Shown: positions 26,119-36,191 of the stretch, in pieces | How the letters are laid out: each line of letters starts with the position of its first letter | Numbering within the stretch: the first letter of the stretch is position 1 | Origin: Nepenthes gracilis | Lineage: Eukaryota > Streptophyta > Magnoliopsida > Caryophyllales > Nepenthaceae | Reading direction: 5' to 3' | Assembly (NCBI GenBank): GCA_033239525.1 | Contig: BSYO01000014.1 | Coordinates: forward strand, 14,864,021-14,928,020 | DNA length: 64,000 bases | Made by a program: the position numbers and the translations under genes | Notes under the pieces: generated by a model | Seen by the model: the letters and a program-made list of their open reading frames with translations, nothing else | Database searches by the model: none | Told to the model about the DNA's origin: nothing

Positions 26119-26274
26119 GACATGCCAGGCATGACACACCGGCCGGCTAATCTGCAACCTGGCATGGATTGAAGTGTTGGGACGTGTTATACCGAGACTG
26201 AAACTGCTCATTACGGGCTGGGCTGAGCTGTATCGTATCGTGTCACAGACAATACAATCTAATCAACACCTTTA
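25514..26274. mobile_element. hAT-type non-autonomous element inside the 3' LTR (761 bp)
   Basis: Flanked by 8-bp duplications GATTCTGC (25,506-25,513) and GATTGTGC (26,275-26,282), one mismatch apart and both corresponding to GACTGTAT in the uninterrupted left LTR. The left end TAGTGTTATTAAATG and the reverse complement of the right end (TAAAGGTGTTGATTAGATTG) form imperfect inverted repeats. The 8-bp duplication and GGCC-rich subterminal sequence are typical of hAT elements. It has no transposase; an internal CATA/TA microsatellite lies at about 26,008-26,120. Confidence 0.8.
26008..26120. repeat. AAAT/CATA/TA microsatellite
   Basis: Compound simple repeat of AAATAAAT, CATACATACATC and TATATA units inside the hAT-type element. 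It generates spurious Tyr/Met/Cys-rich minus-strand frames. Confidence 0.9.
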
Positions 26275-26504
26275 GATTGTGCATGTTGTCGTTTCATCTT
26301 CTCGCATTTTCAACCAACGGGCTTGGTTTTCGATCGTCGGAGAAATTAGTTTTCAGCTTGTTTACGAAGCTCTGGTGTGTCCTGGGCCCAACAGTAACAA
26401 CCTGCCTTCATGAAATTTAATCCTAATGCAAGGAAGAGGTGAGAGATTTATCGACAACTAAGTCATACTTGAACATAATTAAACATTACACATTTTGTGT
26501 TAAC

Positions 26505-26955
26505 TATAAAACTGCTTTTGAAATCTCTGAGGAAGAAGAGCTTATCGGTGCATATTAGGCTTCTTTCTTTGTGTGTAATGAAATTCATACAAAACTGAAT
26601 AATTTTGCATAGTTGACATGATGGCATAAGTTATATAACAATGGGCCAAGTCAATTAACCCACCACAAGGATCATCTTTATCACTATAGTCGAGCAATTT
26701 ACATCAAATAATGGAGCTCAACAGCTATAAAACTGTTGTTGAAATCTCTGAGGAAGAAGAGCTTGTCGGTGCTTATCAGGCTGCTTTCTTTGTGTGCAAT
26801 GTAATTCATACAAAACTGAATAATTTTGCATAGTTGACATGATGGCATAACATATCATAAGTTATGTAACATTGGTCAAGTCAATTAACCCACCAATAGA
26901 ATCATCTTTATCACTTTAGTCAATCAATTTACATCAAATAATGGTGCTCAATCAG
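26505..26955 (+). repeat. Tandem duplication of about 221 bp before the last exon
   Basis: Copy 1 starts at 26,505 and copy 2 at 26,726, both with TATAAAACTG. They share GAAATCTCTGAGGAAGAAGA, AATTTTGCATAGTTGACATG and TCAATTAACCCACCA blocks and end with TTTACATCAAATAATGG. Copy 2 has a small internal insertion. It lies in intron sequence between the Copia and exon 3. In copy 2 a stretch reads VVEISEEEELVGAYQAAFFV without a stop, while copy 1 has a stop there; I do not recognise it. Confidence 0.75.
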
Positions 26956-27009
26956 CAGGACAGATACTTGGATAAATTGATTTTTATTTTATTATTTTTT
27001 TCTCTGCAG

Positions 27010-27608
27010 ATTATGAAGACCAGAATGATGCTTACACAAGAATTACAACATCGAGCCAAGGAAATGGGCAGTGCTTTCTCTGTTGGTACCACCAACTCTG
27101 CCAGTGAAGTAGCACCGACTGATCAACCTGAATCTCTGCCCGTTGAGATGTCAGCCATTGGATCAGCCGCCTCTTCTGAAGCTATGATAGCTGAAATTCC
27201 GATTATTGGCAGTGCAGTTGCCGAGGAAGCTTCCATTAACAAAACCAACTACAAACATCAACATCGAGTACATCTAAAGGCACGGATCTGCATTTTGAAG
27301 ATGACAGGGATGATTGGCTGAAGGAAGAAAATGCAGACACTGCCGGTGTAGGTGGAAATCATGCCCCTATAGCAAACGATGAGGATGTATCATTCAGTGA
27401 TCTTGAGGATGATGACTATGACGATGATCCCGGAAACCATCAGAAGATCATAAAATCCTTCCATGGAAGATCATCCTACCCTCAAAATGATGCAGACACC
27501 ATTAACATCAATACAGAGCACTGTGACACTAACAAGGTGAGTGGCCATATCCATGGGAAGAAAGAATCTATTGACTGGCTTGATTTTAATGATACGGATT
27601 CAGCATGA
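27010..27608 (+). CDS. BSD-domain gene exon 3 (frameshifted, terminal)
   Basis: A strong acceptor (TTTTTTTCTCTGCAG) precedes IMKTRMMLTQELQHRAKEMG, the family's post-BSD helix. The first frame runs to a Ser-Ile-Asn near 27,240 and would stop at 27,321. The family-like tail resumes in another frame with FEDDRDDWLKEENAD, NDEDVSFSDLEDDDYDDD and KKESIDWLDFNDTDSA, ending at TGA 27,606-27,608. One missing A in the AAAA run at 27,241-27,244 reconciles the two frames. WLKEE, DEDVSFSDLE and DWLD are the conserved tail motifs. Confidence 0.75.
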
Positions 27609-29134
27609 TGAGTGTTTCTAGTTTATTGGAGTATTCTCTTTGGACAATATGATTGTTTCTCATCTTGAATTTGTGAATATCAAGCCAAGGCCTATTTGAT
27701 CCTATCTGTTCCTACCCGAGTCGGCATTTACTCGGTGCCAAAAAAGCATGTTATTGGGTTTGGTCCAGCTCGAGCTGACTTTAGAGAAATTATCACTGTT
27801 GAAGTCGTGTTAGTTTTGTCAGTCTCCAAGCATTTTTATTTGTTTAATAAATCTATTTAAAAGTTCATATTTATATTGAAAGTACTTCAAAATAAAAAAT
27901 TACAGTCAAATAAAAAATTAGATAAAAATTATTGCCTAAAATACTTAAAAGATTTATTTATATATAAAAGTTTATTAATTATATAAAAATATGGTTAAAT
28001 GATATATTTTTTAAAATTCATATTTACTTAAAGTATTAAATTATATATTTACAACAAAAAGTTTAAAATCTCATCACTCATTGCCTTTCATTTTCATTGG
28101 ACTATGTTTAGCTTAAAATAATAATAATAAAGCAAACATTTTTGGTTATGCTCATCCATAATAATTATACATCTTGGTTAAATCATATACAATTTCAAGT
28201 TTGACAGATTGGGCCCATTGTGTAATTTGATTTTAATAAGATCTATTTATGTTTATATATATCTTTTATGATAAATAATGACTTTTTTTTTTATAATTTA
28301 TTAAGTGATCCTTCAACAAATATTTTTAGATTTTAGGTTTATTATTAATAGAGAGTATACCCTTATAATATATTTCATTATTGAAATGACATAAAATTAT
28401 TATTTTTAGTAAATATAATAAAATAATAATAAAATTGAGAACTAATACTCTTGTATAATTAAATAGTCACTCAGAAAATATAAAATTTGAGTCAAGAATT
28501 AAATTTTTAATATTTATTATATAATAATAAATTAATGAACGATGAACTAATCTAAAATGACATTTTACGCTACACCACATCACAGAGTCGAGCCACTCGC
28601 CAGCACCATCACACGACCACCACCATCACGTCCCTGTCACCGCCGTCGCCACCTATGGGCTACTAATACACAATATAATATGTATTGAAATTTCTATTCT
28701 TTGAGAATTTATAATAAATAAATCAAATGAGTTTTTATTCTTTATTTTTGAAGAAATTATCATTACTATGGAATAGTAATTTTTAACATATACTATGCAA
28801 ACTATGACGTATTCTTTCACTAAAAATAAATCTAAAATAAAATCATAAATCTACTTTATTAAAGATAATGTTAGTAGTACATAAATGTATCGATTGTCCG
28901 AAGAGAAAGCCTCTAAAAAATTTTTCAAATGGCTTATGAAAATTGTTGACTATGTGATAGCCTGTAATCTTTCCTATTTTTTTTTTCCCTCCCAATATTT
29001 ATATCTCAATTTATTTTTAAATGACACTTTTAATTTACAATTTAACATTAATTTTCTTAAACTAAACTAATTATATTCCATGTTACATGCTAATCAATGT
29101 CCAAAATAGACTAAATCCCCACACTTGTCTATAT
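27609..29134. other. 3' flank of the BSD-domain gene and AT-rich spacer
   Basis: The first few hundred bases are probably the 3' untranslated region. The rest is AT-rich with a short GC-rich CACCAC/GCCGCC patch near 28,560-28,670. No gene was recognised; the short open frame at 28,885-29,070 has no protein-like features. Confidence 0.45.
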
Positions 29135-29931
29135 TGTTGGTGCAAAAGGAAGAGTGACTGATCAAACAGTAAGATAACACTCACGCCCACACACACACAG
29201 ACATTCGGACAGAATCAGCAATAAGGAGAGATAAAATAAAGAAAAAGAACACAGCCAAATTTACGTGAAAAATCCTTCAAAATAAGAAAAAACCACGAGA
29301 TTTTAATTCATAAATAAATTCATTATGTATGAGAGTTGGTTACAGAAACCCACTCGATTACACAAGCCCCTTCGAGAAGAAGATGAAGAATAGAACACAA
29401 GAACAGACACAGTTATCTCTCTTAATGCTCTCTATTACACTTCACTCTTTTCTCTACTGAAAATTCTCACACTCTCTCACATATACCGTGTGGCACATTC
29501 TCTGCAAATATATACATGCTCACGCCTTCCAATAAGATGAGCAAGGGAACCGCCAACTACCCTGGTTGTATGGTGGTTTGTGCATAACTTTTTATCCTGT
29601 CTTATAGGTGGGGCATGCATCTGCTGTAGGCAGACATGCTGATTTTTCAGAAATGATATCCTCCAACTATCCAATATGGTAGGTCAACTGTACACCTATT
29701 GTCGAGGACAGTCTCACAGGATATCCATTTTAGTTGGTCAACGCTCACTGACCATCTTCTTCTTTTGGCTGGTCAACACTCATGTTGACCGGAATTTCTT
29801 GCATCAAAGATTCTTCACATAATCTACGGACATTCGTTACATGAGTCCACGGACCTAAACCTAACATGGTCCTCGTACATTCTTGAAATTCTCGGATCAT
29901 CAGGTCTTCCACATGGGAGTGACCCCCAACA
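29135..29931 (-). repeat. 3' LTR (797 bp) of the 29.1-kb Copia
   Basis: It begins TGTTGGTGCAAAAGG and ends GACCCCCAACA on the plus strand. It shares long blocks with the other LTR, such as GACAGAATCAGCAATAAGG, CAAGCCCCTTCGAGAAGAAG and TTTTCTCTACTGAAAATTCT. Confidence 0.9.
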
Positions 29932-30105
29932 AGCTTTTCAACACGACTGAGTGGGAACAAAATCGGTCAGCCCAACGATGTTACAGTAAGCCTCAAGCTT
30001 TCCTTTAAGTAAAACTTTAATGATCATGTCTGATCCATTCTCATCCGACCGGACCTTTTCAACTGACAGTCACCTTTCATCAATAACATCTCTCACCCAA
30101 TAATA

Positions 30106-30480
30106 TCAAATGTCAATGTACTTTGATCTCGAATGGAATGAGGAGTTCTTATACAAGTGTATGACACTTTGGCTACACAGAGCACCATATATTTTTCTTG
30201 CCTCAGACCCAACTCTTGGATAAACCTTTTCATCCATAACATCTCCTTGCTGGCCTCGATCACAGCAATGAACTTGGCCTCCGTAATAGAAAGGGCGACG
30301 CACTTTTGTAACTTAGATTGTTAAGAGACTACCCCTCCGGTAAATTTGATCAAATACCCTGAGGTGGATTTCAGAGTGTCAATATCTCCGGCCGTATCCG
30401 CATTTGTGTAGCTAACCAACTGAAGCTTCTCTCCTCCAAATTGTGGACACATCTTTGAAGTCCTTCGAAGATATCTAAGA
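30106..30480 (-). pseudogene. Copia RNase H remnant
   Basis: SQSVIHLYKNSSFHSRSKYI is the C-terminal RNase H signature of Copia (family CDSQSAIHLxKNxxFHxRTKHI). Upstream on the minus strand ADTAGDIDTLKST-like and KFIAVIEASKEMLWMK-like pieces are split over frames. Confidence 0.75.
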
Positions 30481-30482
30481 AT

Positions 30483-31463
30483 CTACTTCACAGCAAACCA
30501 ATACTCTACTGCTGGATTTGAGAGAAATCTACTAACAACACCGACCGCATGGGCAATGTCCGGCCTGGTGCACACGGCCGCGTATATCAAACTACCAACG
30601 GTCGAGGAATAAGATACACTTCTCATGCTAGCCTTTTCCATGTCCAAGGGCGGACATTGCTTCCTACTTAACCTGAAGTGATTAGCCAATGGAGTGCTCA
30701 CTTGCTTAGATCTGCCCATATTAAAGCGTTGTAGTACCTTTTCAACATAACTCTCTTGGGACAGCCAGAGCTTCTTGTTCTCGCGATCACGAAAAATTTT
30801 GATCCCCAAAATCTGCTTCGCTAGTCCGAGGTCTTTCATAGCAAACGATTGTCCCAGTTGTTCCACTAGCTCCTTGATCCGACAATTATTTTGTCCGACA
30901 ATTAGCATGTCGTCCACAAAAAGGAAAAGGACGACAAAGTCATCCTTGAAAAATTTCTATACAAAAACATAGTGGTCAGAAGTAATCTTATGATATCCTT
31001 GTCCAATCATGACAGACTCACACTTCCTATACCACTGTTTGGGATATTGTTTTAGTCCGTACAGGCTTTTATTTAGACGACACACCAAACCTTCCTTCCC
31101 ATTGATCTTGAACTCTTTCAGTTGCTCAATATAAATTTTCTCTTCAAGATCATCGTGGAGGAATGCTGTCTGAACATCCAATTGCTCTATCACCAAGTCT
31201 AGAACAGCTGCCAAACCAAGTACAACACCAACCGAGAATATTTTTACCACGGGCATAAATGTTTTATCAAAATTCACACCTTTGCGCTGATTGAAACCTT
31301 TCATAATAAGCCATGTCTTGTATCTCGGTTGCTTGGTTTCCCCATACGTCTTCAACTGAAAGACCCACTTATTCTCAAGGGCTCTCTTCCCCTTAGGCAG
31401 CTCAATCAACTCGAAAGTATGGTTCTTATACAATGAAGCAATCTCATCTTTCATTACTTCCAA
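30483..31463 (-). pseudogene. Copia reverse transcriptase, one in-frame stop
   Basis: Two open pieces in the same frame, 31,463-30,957 and 30,917-30,483 or slightly upstream. Motifs in order are LPKGKRALENKWVFQLK, FNQRKGVNFDKTFMPVVK, QLDVQTAFLHDDLEEKIYIE and SLYGLKQYPKQWY. A TAG follows DHYVFV, then come the catalytic box FLFVDDMLIVGQ, MKDLGLAKQILGIKIFRD, and the palm end SSTVGSLIYAAVCTRPDIAH. The TAG stands where relatives have Gln, a single C-to-T change. The YVDD box is present as FVDD. Confidence 0.85.
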
Positions 31464-31676
31464 TCATTTTTTCTTGTATGTCTTCTTCACAATATCATCA
31501 AAATCTTCAGGCTCACTTATATTAGTGAGTAGGACGTACTCACTAGATGGCAAACGGACAGACAGACGTCTTTCTCTTGAAGATCATCATACAGAACCTC
31601 TTTTGGCCTGTTGATGAGTAACATCATCCTCATTTTCATTTAGAGCCATGCCTTTTTTAATGTCCTCCTCGGCCAT

Positions 31677-32780
31677 TCATGGGCCATTGTCCTTGGACTC
31701 AGGAGGTACCCGACGGACAGTTTCGACACTAACCTTGTCCGTTCTTACCTTGTCTGTTCGGGTAGTGTCAGATAAAGCCTTCCTTTCTTTCCAAACATCT
31801 TCAATGGTCTCCTCTTCAATAAAGACTATATCGCATGATCGGACAAGCTTCTTCTCTAGTGGGTCATAAAATATGTACCGAAGTTCATCTTCGCCATAGC
31901 CCAAAAAGACGCATCGCTTTGTCTTTGCCTCAAACTTACTCCTATTATCTTTCGGGACATGAACAAAATCCTTACAGCCAAAAGTCCGAAGATGATTATA
32001 GGCTAGCTCTCTTGCAGTCCAAATCTTCTCTGGCATCTCACCATTTAGAGGCTTACTGGGTGACCTATTAATGACATAGGCTACCATCTTTAAAGCCTCT
32101 GCCCAAAAAGATCCTGAGATATTTGCCTTGGATAGCAGGCACCTAACCATTTTCATCAATGTGCGGTTCATCTACCCGACCGTGTCATTTAACTGTGGCG
32201 TCCTTGGAGGTGTCCTTTAATGTCTAATGTCATGTGACCTACAGTAGACATTAAAGGTCCCAATATATTCTCCACCATTGTCACTCCAGACGGCTTTTAA
32301 CTTCTTCACTGTCTCATGTTCAACAAGAGTATATAATTGCTCAAAAATTTCGGAGACTTGATCCTTGGACTTAAAGTGGGAACACCCATAACTTTCTCGA
32401 GCAGTCATCAATATAGGAGACAAAGTATTGTGCTCCTCTAAAGAACTTTCCTTAAATGGTTCGCAGACATCGGTGTGAACAAGTTTAAGTACCTCGGACC
32501 TTTTGAAAGATGAGTCTTTTTGAAAAGAGACTCTCCTTTACTTCTCCGCCATGTAATGAGAGTAAGTTTTCAATCCGTCCACATCTATTTCTGGAATGAG
32601 ACCCTTCCTTGCCAGATGACTCATCCCTCTCTTACTCATGTGGCCCAATCTCCTATGCCACAAGTCTGTAGACTCCACACTGCTGGTGGTATTGACTTCT
32701 TCGGCTTCAACAGTTGCCTGCAACATATAAAGACCAAACAACTTCTTTCATCGGGCAACTACCAGAGACCCTCTAGTCAG
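31677..32780 (-). pseudogene. Copia integrase
   Basis: The pre-integrase zinc-binding region reads LWHRRLGHMSKRGMSHLARK (near 32,650). The catalytic core retains VWSDNGGEYIGTFNVYCRSH (near 32,270), containing the second Asp and its context. The C-terminal part holds FWAEALKMVAYVINRSPSKP, FGCKDFVHVPKDNRSKFEAK and CVFLGYGEDELRY. Frames shift between these pieces. Confidence 0.8.
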
Positions 32781-33983
32781 TTTATATCCCTCGTCACAGA
32801 AGACATTATAGAAGCCAGCATCATCCAATCTTCCAACTGAGATGATATTTATTCGAATGTTAGGGATATGTCGGACGTCATTTAGGATCAGTCGGGCTCT
32901 ATTGTTGGTAACAAGAGACACGTCACCATGACTGACTACTCTGGATGTCTCCATGTTATCCATCCTTAACACTCCAAAAATACAGAAGTGTAAGATGTAA
33001 AGAGCTCCCTTCTAGATGTGACATGGATGGATGCGCCAGAATCTACCAACCAGTCAATCTCCTGCTCATCCAAGTTTGCAATGTCATCTGTTTCACAAGT
33101 CAAAAGGAGATCAGCTTCGGTAACAATAGAGACGAGGACGTTTCCTCATCGTGCCCCTTTTCAACTTTTTCCTTTTCAGCGTTTTCACGCTTTCATTTAT
33201 AGCAAAATCTTTTAATGTGAAATTTCTTTTCACAGTGATGACATTTCATATTTTAGTATTTTGATCAAGACTTATTCCGGCCATTTTCTCCAGGTTTCTG
33301 TCCGTGACCTCTACTCATTTCCCGTGACTCTATCACGAGTACCTCGAAGTGCTGAGAGGTCAAGGTCTCTTGAAACCACCGTCTTATTTCCTCATTCAGA
33401 ATAGCTCCATTGGCCATCTCCAAGGTCACGATACCTTCAGGAGTTGTGTTGGCAATAGTGATTCTCATCACATCCCATGAGTACGGCAGGGTTGCCAGGA
33501 GCTACAAACCTAGCACCTTGTCCTCAAACTTGATACTTAAACTACTCAACTGGTTCACACAACCTTGAAACTCGTTCAAGTGATCGGCAACGGACGAGCC
33601 ATCCTTGTACCTAATCTACATCAACTTTATTAGATGGTAGATTTTGTTGTTGCCAGTCTTGGAGGCGTACAGCTTCTCCGACTTTTTTCACAGTATCTTG
33701 GCATTTGTTTCGCTCCTAACATGATTATACACGTTATCGTCTACGAATTGTCGTATATAGCCGCATACCTACTTATGTTCCAGCGCCCATTCCTCATCCG
33801 ATTTTGCCTCGGCTTTTGAGTGGCGAATACCAAAATGTGTATGGATTTGAAAAATAGCAAATCTGACATCTTGCTTTACCAAGTATCGTAGTTGGTGTCG
33901 TTCAGACAAACTATCTTACTCCCAATCTCCATAACAGCGTTCAACAAGGTCACCGGACAAAGAAACATGTTTCTGATACTACT
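32781..33983 (-). pseudogene. Copia gag, zinc knuckle and protease remnant
   Basis: Gag pieces include GSKIVCLNDTNYDTW near 33,900 and NTTPEGIVTLEMANGAILNE. A canonical CX2CX4HX4C zinc knuckle, CHHCEKKFHIKRFC, lies at 33,202-33,243. The protease region follows toward 33,020, and a GNVETSRVVS-like segment with GRLDDAGFYNVF lies at 32,748-32,972. The frame is broken several times. Confidence 0.75.
33969..33980 (-). other. Primer-binding site of the 29.1-kb Copia
   Basis: On the minus strand AGTATCAGAAAC follows the 5' LTR after three bases. It resembles the initiator methionyl-tRNA complement TGGTATCAGAGC and confirms minus orientation. Confidence 0.6.
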
Positions 33984-34779
33984 TGTTGGCGCAAAAGAAA
34001 GAGTGACCGGTCGAACAGTAAGATAACCCTCACGCCCACACACACACATGCACTCGGACAGAATCAGCAATAAGGAGAGATAAAATGGAGAAAAAGAATA
34101 TAACCAAATTTACGTAAAAAATCCTTCAAAATAAGGAAAAAACCACGGGACTGTAGTCCACAAATAAATCTACTATATGTAAGAGCTGGTTACAGAGACT
34201 CACTCAGCTACACAAGCCCCTTCGAGAAGAAGATGAAGAACAGAGCAGAAGAACACACACAGTTATCTCTCTCAATACTCTGTATTACACTTCACTCTTT
34301 TCTCTACTGAAAATTCTCGCACTCTCTCACATATACTGTGCGGCACCTTCTCTGAAAATATATACATGCTTATGCATTCCAGTAAGATGAACAAGGAAAC
34401 CGCCAACAACCCTAACTGTATGGGGTTGGTGCACAACTTTCTAAGCCTACAACAGTAGGCACATGCCATATCCTGCAGGCGGCGCAGGCTTCCGTTATAG
34501 GCAAACATATTGATTTTCCAAAAATGATATCCTCCAACTACCCAATATGGTAAGTCAACTGTACACCTATTGTCGAGAACAGTCTCACAAGATATCCATT
34601 TCAGCTGGTTAATAACCGTTGACCATCTTCTTCTTTTGGCCGGTCAACACTCACGTTGACCGAAATTTTTTGCATCAAAGACTTTTCACGTTGTTCGCGG
34701 ACCTAAGCCTCACATGGTCCTCGTCCATTCTTAAAGTCCTCGGACTATCAGGTTTTTCATACGGAAATAACCCCCAACA
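33984..34779 (-). repeat. 5' LTR (796 bp) of the 29.1-kb Copia
   Basis: It begins TGTTGGCGCAAAAG and ends CCCCCAACA on the plus strand. Its length matches the other LTR to one base. Confidence 0.9.
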
Positions 34780-34784
34780 TATGT

Positions 34785-35750
34785 AACTTACATCTCTAAA
34801 TCTTTACATTATGTATATATATAATACATAAATTATTTATATTTCGTTGAGTTAGACATCGAAAGAAATAATCAAAATTGAAAAGGAAGAAAATTTGAAT
34901 AAATAAATAGTATCCAAAAAAGAAAGAGAACTTCATGTTAACTTCAATCATATTGAGAGAGGAAAGCGACCTATCATTCAGCCAACATCGACTCATTTAT
35001 AAGAAATTAGCCAAAAAAAAAAATCACCCGCAGCCCATTTATATGAAAATGGCAAAAAAAATTATAAAAATAGAATATATAACTTTTTATATATTAAAAT
35101 TTTTAATATTAAATTTTTACCCAAGGGTGCAATAAAGTGATATATAACAATGGATGCGACGCAATCACGTCCATTGCGGTCCTGTGCCCACCATTTGGGA
35201 ACTTATTGCATACATAACGCGGGGCGCTACGATGCGTATGAATATCCCAACATCTCTAACGCTAGTGACACCTCTGACCTTAATTTTTATATAAAATTTA
35301 TTATTATTATTATTAAAAATACAGGTCACCAAATTCAATTTCAACGACTTCAAAGGCGTTGCAAGGGTTACAACGTCCATATGACGTCACAGTCCTCCTC
35401 TTCTCTATTGCATACTTAAGTGTAGAACACAAAATAGTTAATTCGTTCACCCAATCATATTTTAACATATAAAAAATTAAATATTAATTATAAACCTTTG
35501 TTATCATTTTTACATATAACAAAAATACGATAATCTAAAGGAATAAATGGGTTGATTCCCTAAAAAAATGCTAAATATTCACTATTATTTATAGTAACAT
35601 AGAGAGATATCCTTCAAACATCATCATCTATTCATATATACTATCAACTTATAAATAAATAAAACAAAATATCACTTAAAAATATATATCAAAAAATTAA
35701 ATAAACAACCTCCAAATATTAAGTTATACAACAAGCCACTTTCCTTTTTC
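34785..35750. other. AT-rich spacer upstream of the PP2-A10-like gene
   Basis: Mostly A/T tracts. A GC-richer island at about 35,150-35,400 contains a small palindrome, CAATGGA…TCCATTG at about 35,149-35,178, and may be part of an old MITE. Its open frames (35,150-35,419 and the opposite strand) look incidental. Confidence 0.4.
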
Positions 35751-36191
35751 ACTTTCACCTTTCTTCATAACGACAAAGGTAGTATCTATGGCGCCATAAA
35801 TGTCAACCCAACGACCATGAGATCTGAGGCAGTCCCCACAATCCTGCAATACCCATTACTTCATCGTCCTGTTCACGGCTTCTATCCACAGTGGCTTAAA
35901 GGTTCGAACATCTCTAACGAACTGAAAAGTAGTTCCACTTTTCAATAATCTGACGCCATGGCTATCTGATTCGATCAGGAATCGCCCCCAAATTTATTTT
36001 ATCCGTTTCCGCTTCTTCTTCTAGTATTTTCTGTGTGGTGGCTGGGCTTAATCTAGCGATTTGTTCGCCTTTTCCTCCACCGTGACGGCACCGCTGCTCC
36101 AGCTGTCGCTTCTCTTTCACTCTATCTCTCCAATTAGTTATTAGACCTTGAATTATTTGAAACTTAGTCGCTTAAGGGGTTGATTATTTCC

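Larger units (their letters stand above)
17102..26393 (+). mobile_element. Copia LTR retrotransposon carrying three insertions
   Basis: Two related LTRs (17,102-17,848 and 24,880-26,393, the latter split by a hAT insert) bracket gag, integrase, reverse-transcriptase and RNase H remains in Copia order on the plus strand, the same orientation as the host gene. A methionyl-tRNA-type primer-binding site follows the left LTR. Removing the three inserts leaves about 5.5 kb, a normal Copia length and close to the 5.6-kb relative at 29,135. All coding parts are broken. Flanking bases (TATAA left, GTAAC right) do not form a clean target duplication. The LTRs differ at many sites, so the insertion is old. 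Confidence 0.8.
24880..26393 (+). repeat. 3' LTR of the intronic Copia, split by a hAT insert
   Basis: It begins TGTTCACTCG and ends CCTGGGCCCAACA. Removing the insert (761 bp) and one 8-bp target copy leaves 745 bp, against 747 bp for the left LTR, a good check of the boundaries. Confidence 0.8.
13777..27009 (+). other. Intron 2 of the BSD-domain gene (13.2 kb)
   Basis: Donor GTAAGA at 13,777 and acceptor CTGCAG at 27,004-27,009. It contains a LINE fossil (about 14.27-16.56 kb), a Copia element (17,102-26,393) with three insertions of its own, and a tandem duplication (26,505-26,955) shortly before the acceptor. Original intron sequence seems limited to roughly the first 500 bases, 16.6-17.1 kb and 26.4-27.0 kb. 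Confidence 0.7.
11245..27608 (+). pseudogene. BSD-domain protein gene, apparently disabled
   Basis: Three exons (11,245-11,881; 13,589-13,776; 27,010-27,608) splice in consistent phase with GT/AG borders into a plant BSD-domain protein. BSD domains occur in TFIIH p62-like and synapse-associated (SYAP1-like) factors; the role of this plant subfamily is not known to me. Residues 1-212 come from exon 1, the BSD domain from exon 2, and an acidic C-terminal tail from exon 3. Two lesions break the frame. One is a TGA at 13,636-13,638, codon 229, where relatives have Arg (CGA) before LAPRLAALRIELCPGYMSEG. The other is a one-base loss in an A-run at 27,241-27,244. Downstream of each lesion the protein-like sequence continues in good register, so decay is recent, or one or both lesions could be sequencing errors. 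The gene spans 16.4 kb because intron 2 (13,777-27,009) is packed with transposons. Confidence 0.8.
29135..34779 (-). mobile_element. Copia LTR retrotransposon, complete structure, decayed
   Basis: Paired LTRs (29,135-29,931 and 33,984-34,779) with TGTTGG and CCAACA ends flank a minus-strand interior in Copia order: gag, zinc knuckle, protease, integrase, reverse transcriptase, RNase H. Flanking 5-mers TATAT (29,130-29,134) and TATGT (34,780-34,784) look like an aged target duplication. Total length is 5,645 bp. Gag and integrase phrases closely parallel the intronic Copia, but the LTR sequences are different. By eye the two LTRs differ at roughly one site in eight, and the coding part has several stops and frameshifts, so it is an old, non-mobile copy. 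Confidence 0.9.

Noticed and set aside
25956..26211. Tyr/Met/Cys-rich minus-strand frames
   Set aside because: They are translations of the CATA/TA microsatellite in the hAT-type element.
36180..36191. First in-frame ATG of the PP2-A10-like gene as start
   Set aside because: The second ATG at 36,192 gives the family N-terminus MDSQLMNKG; the extra four residues are not expected, though use of the first ATG cannot be excluded.
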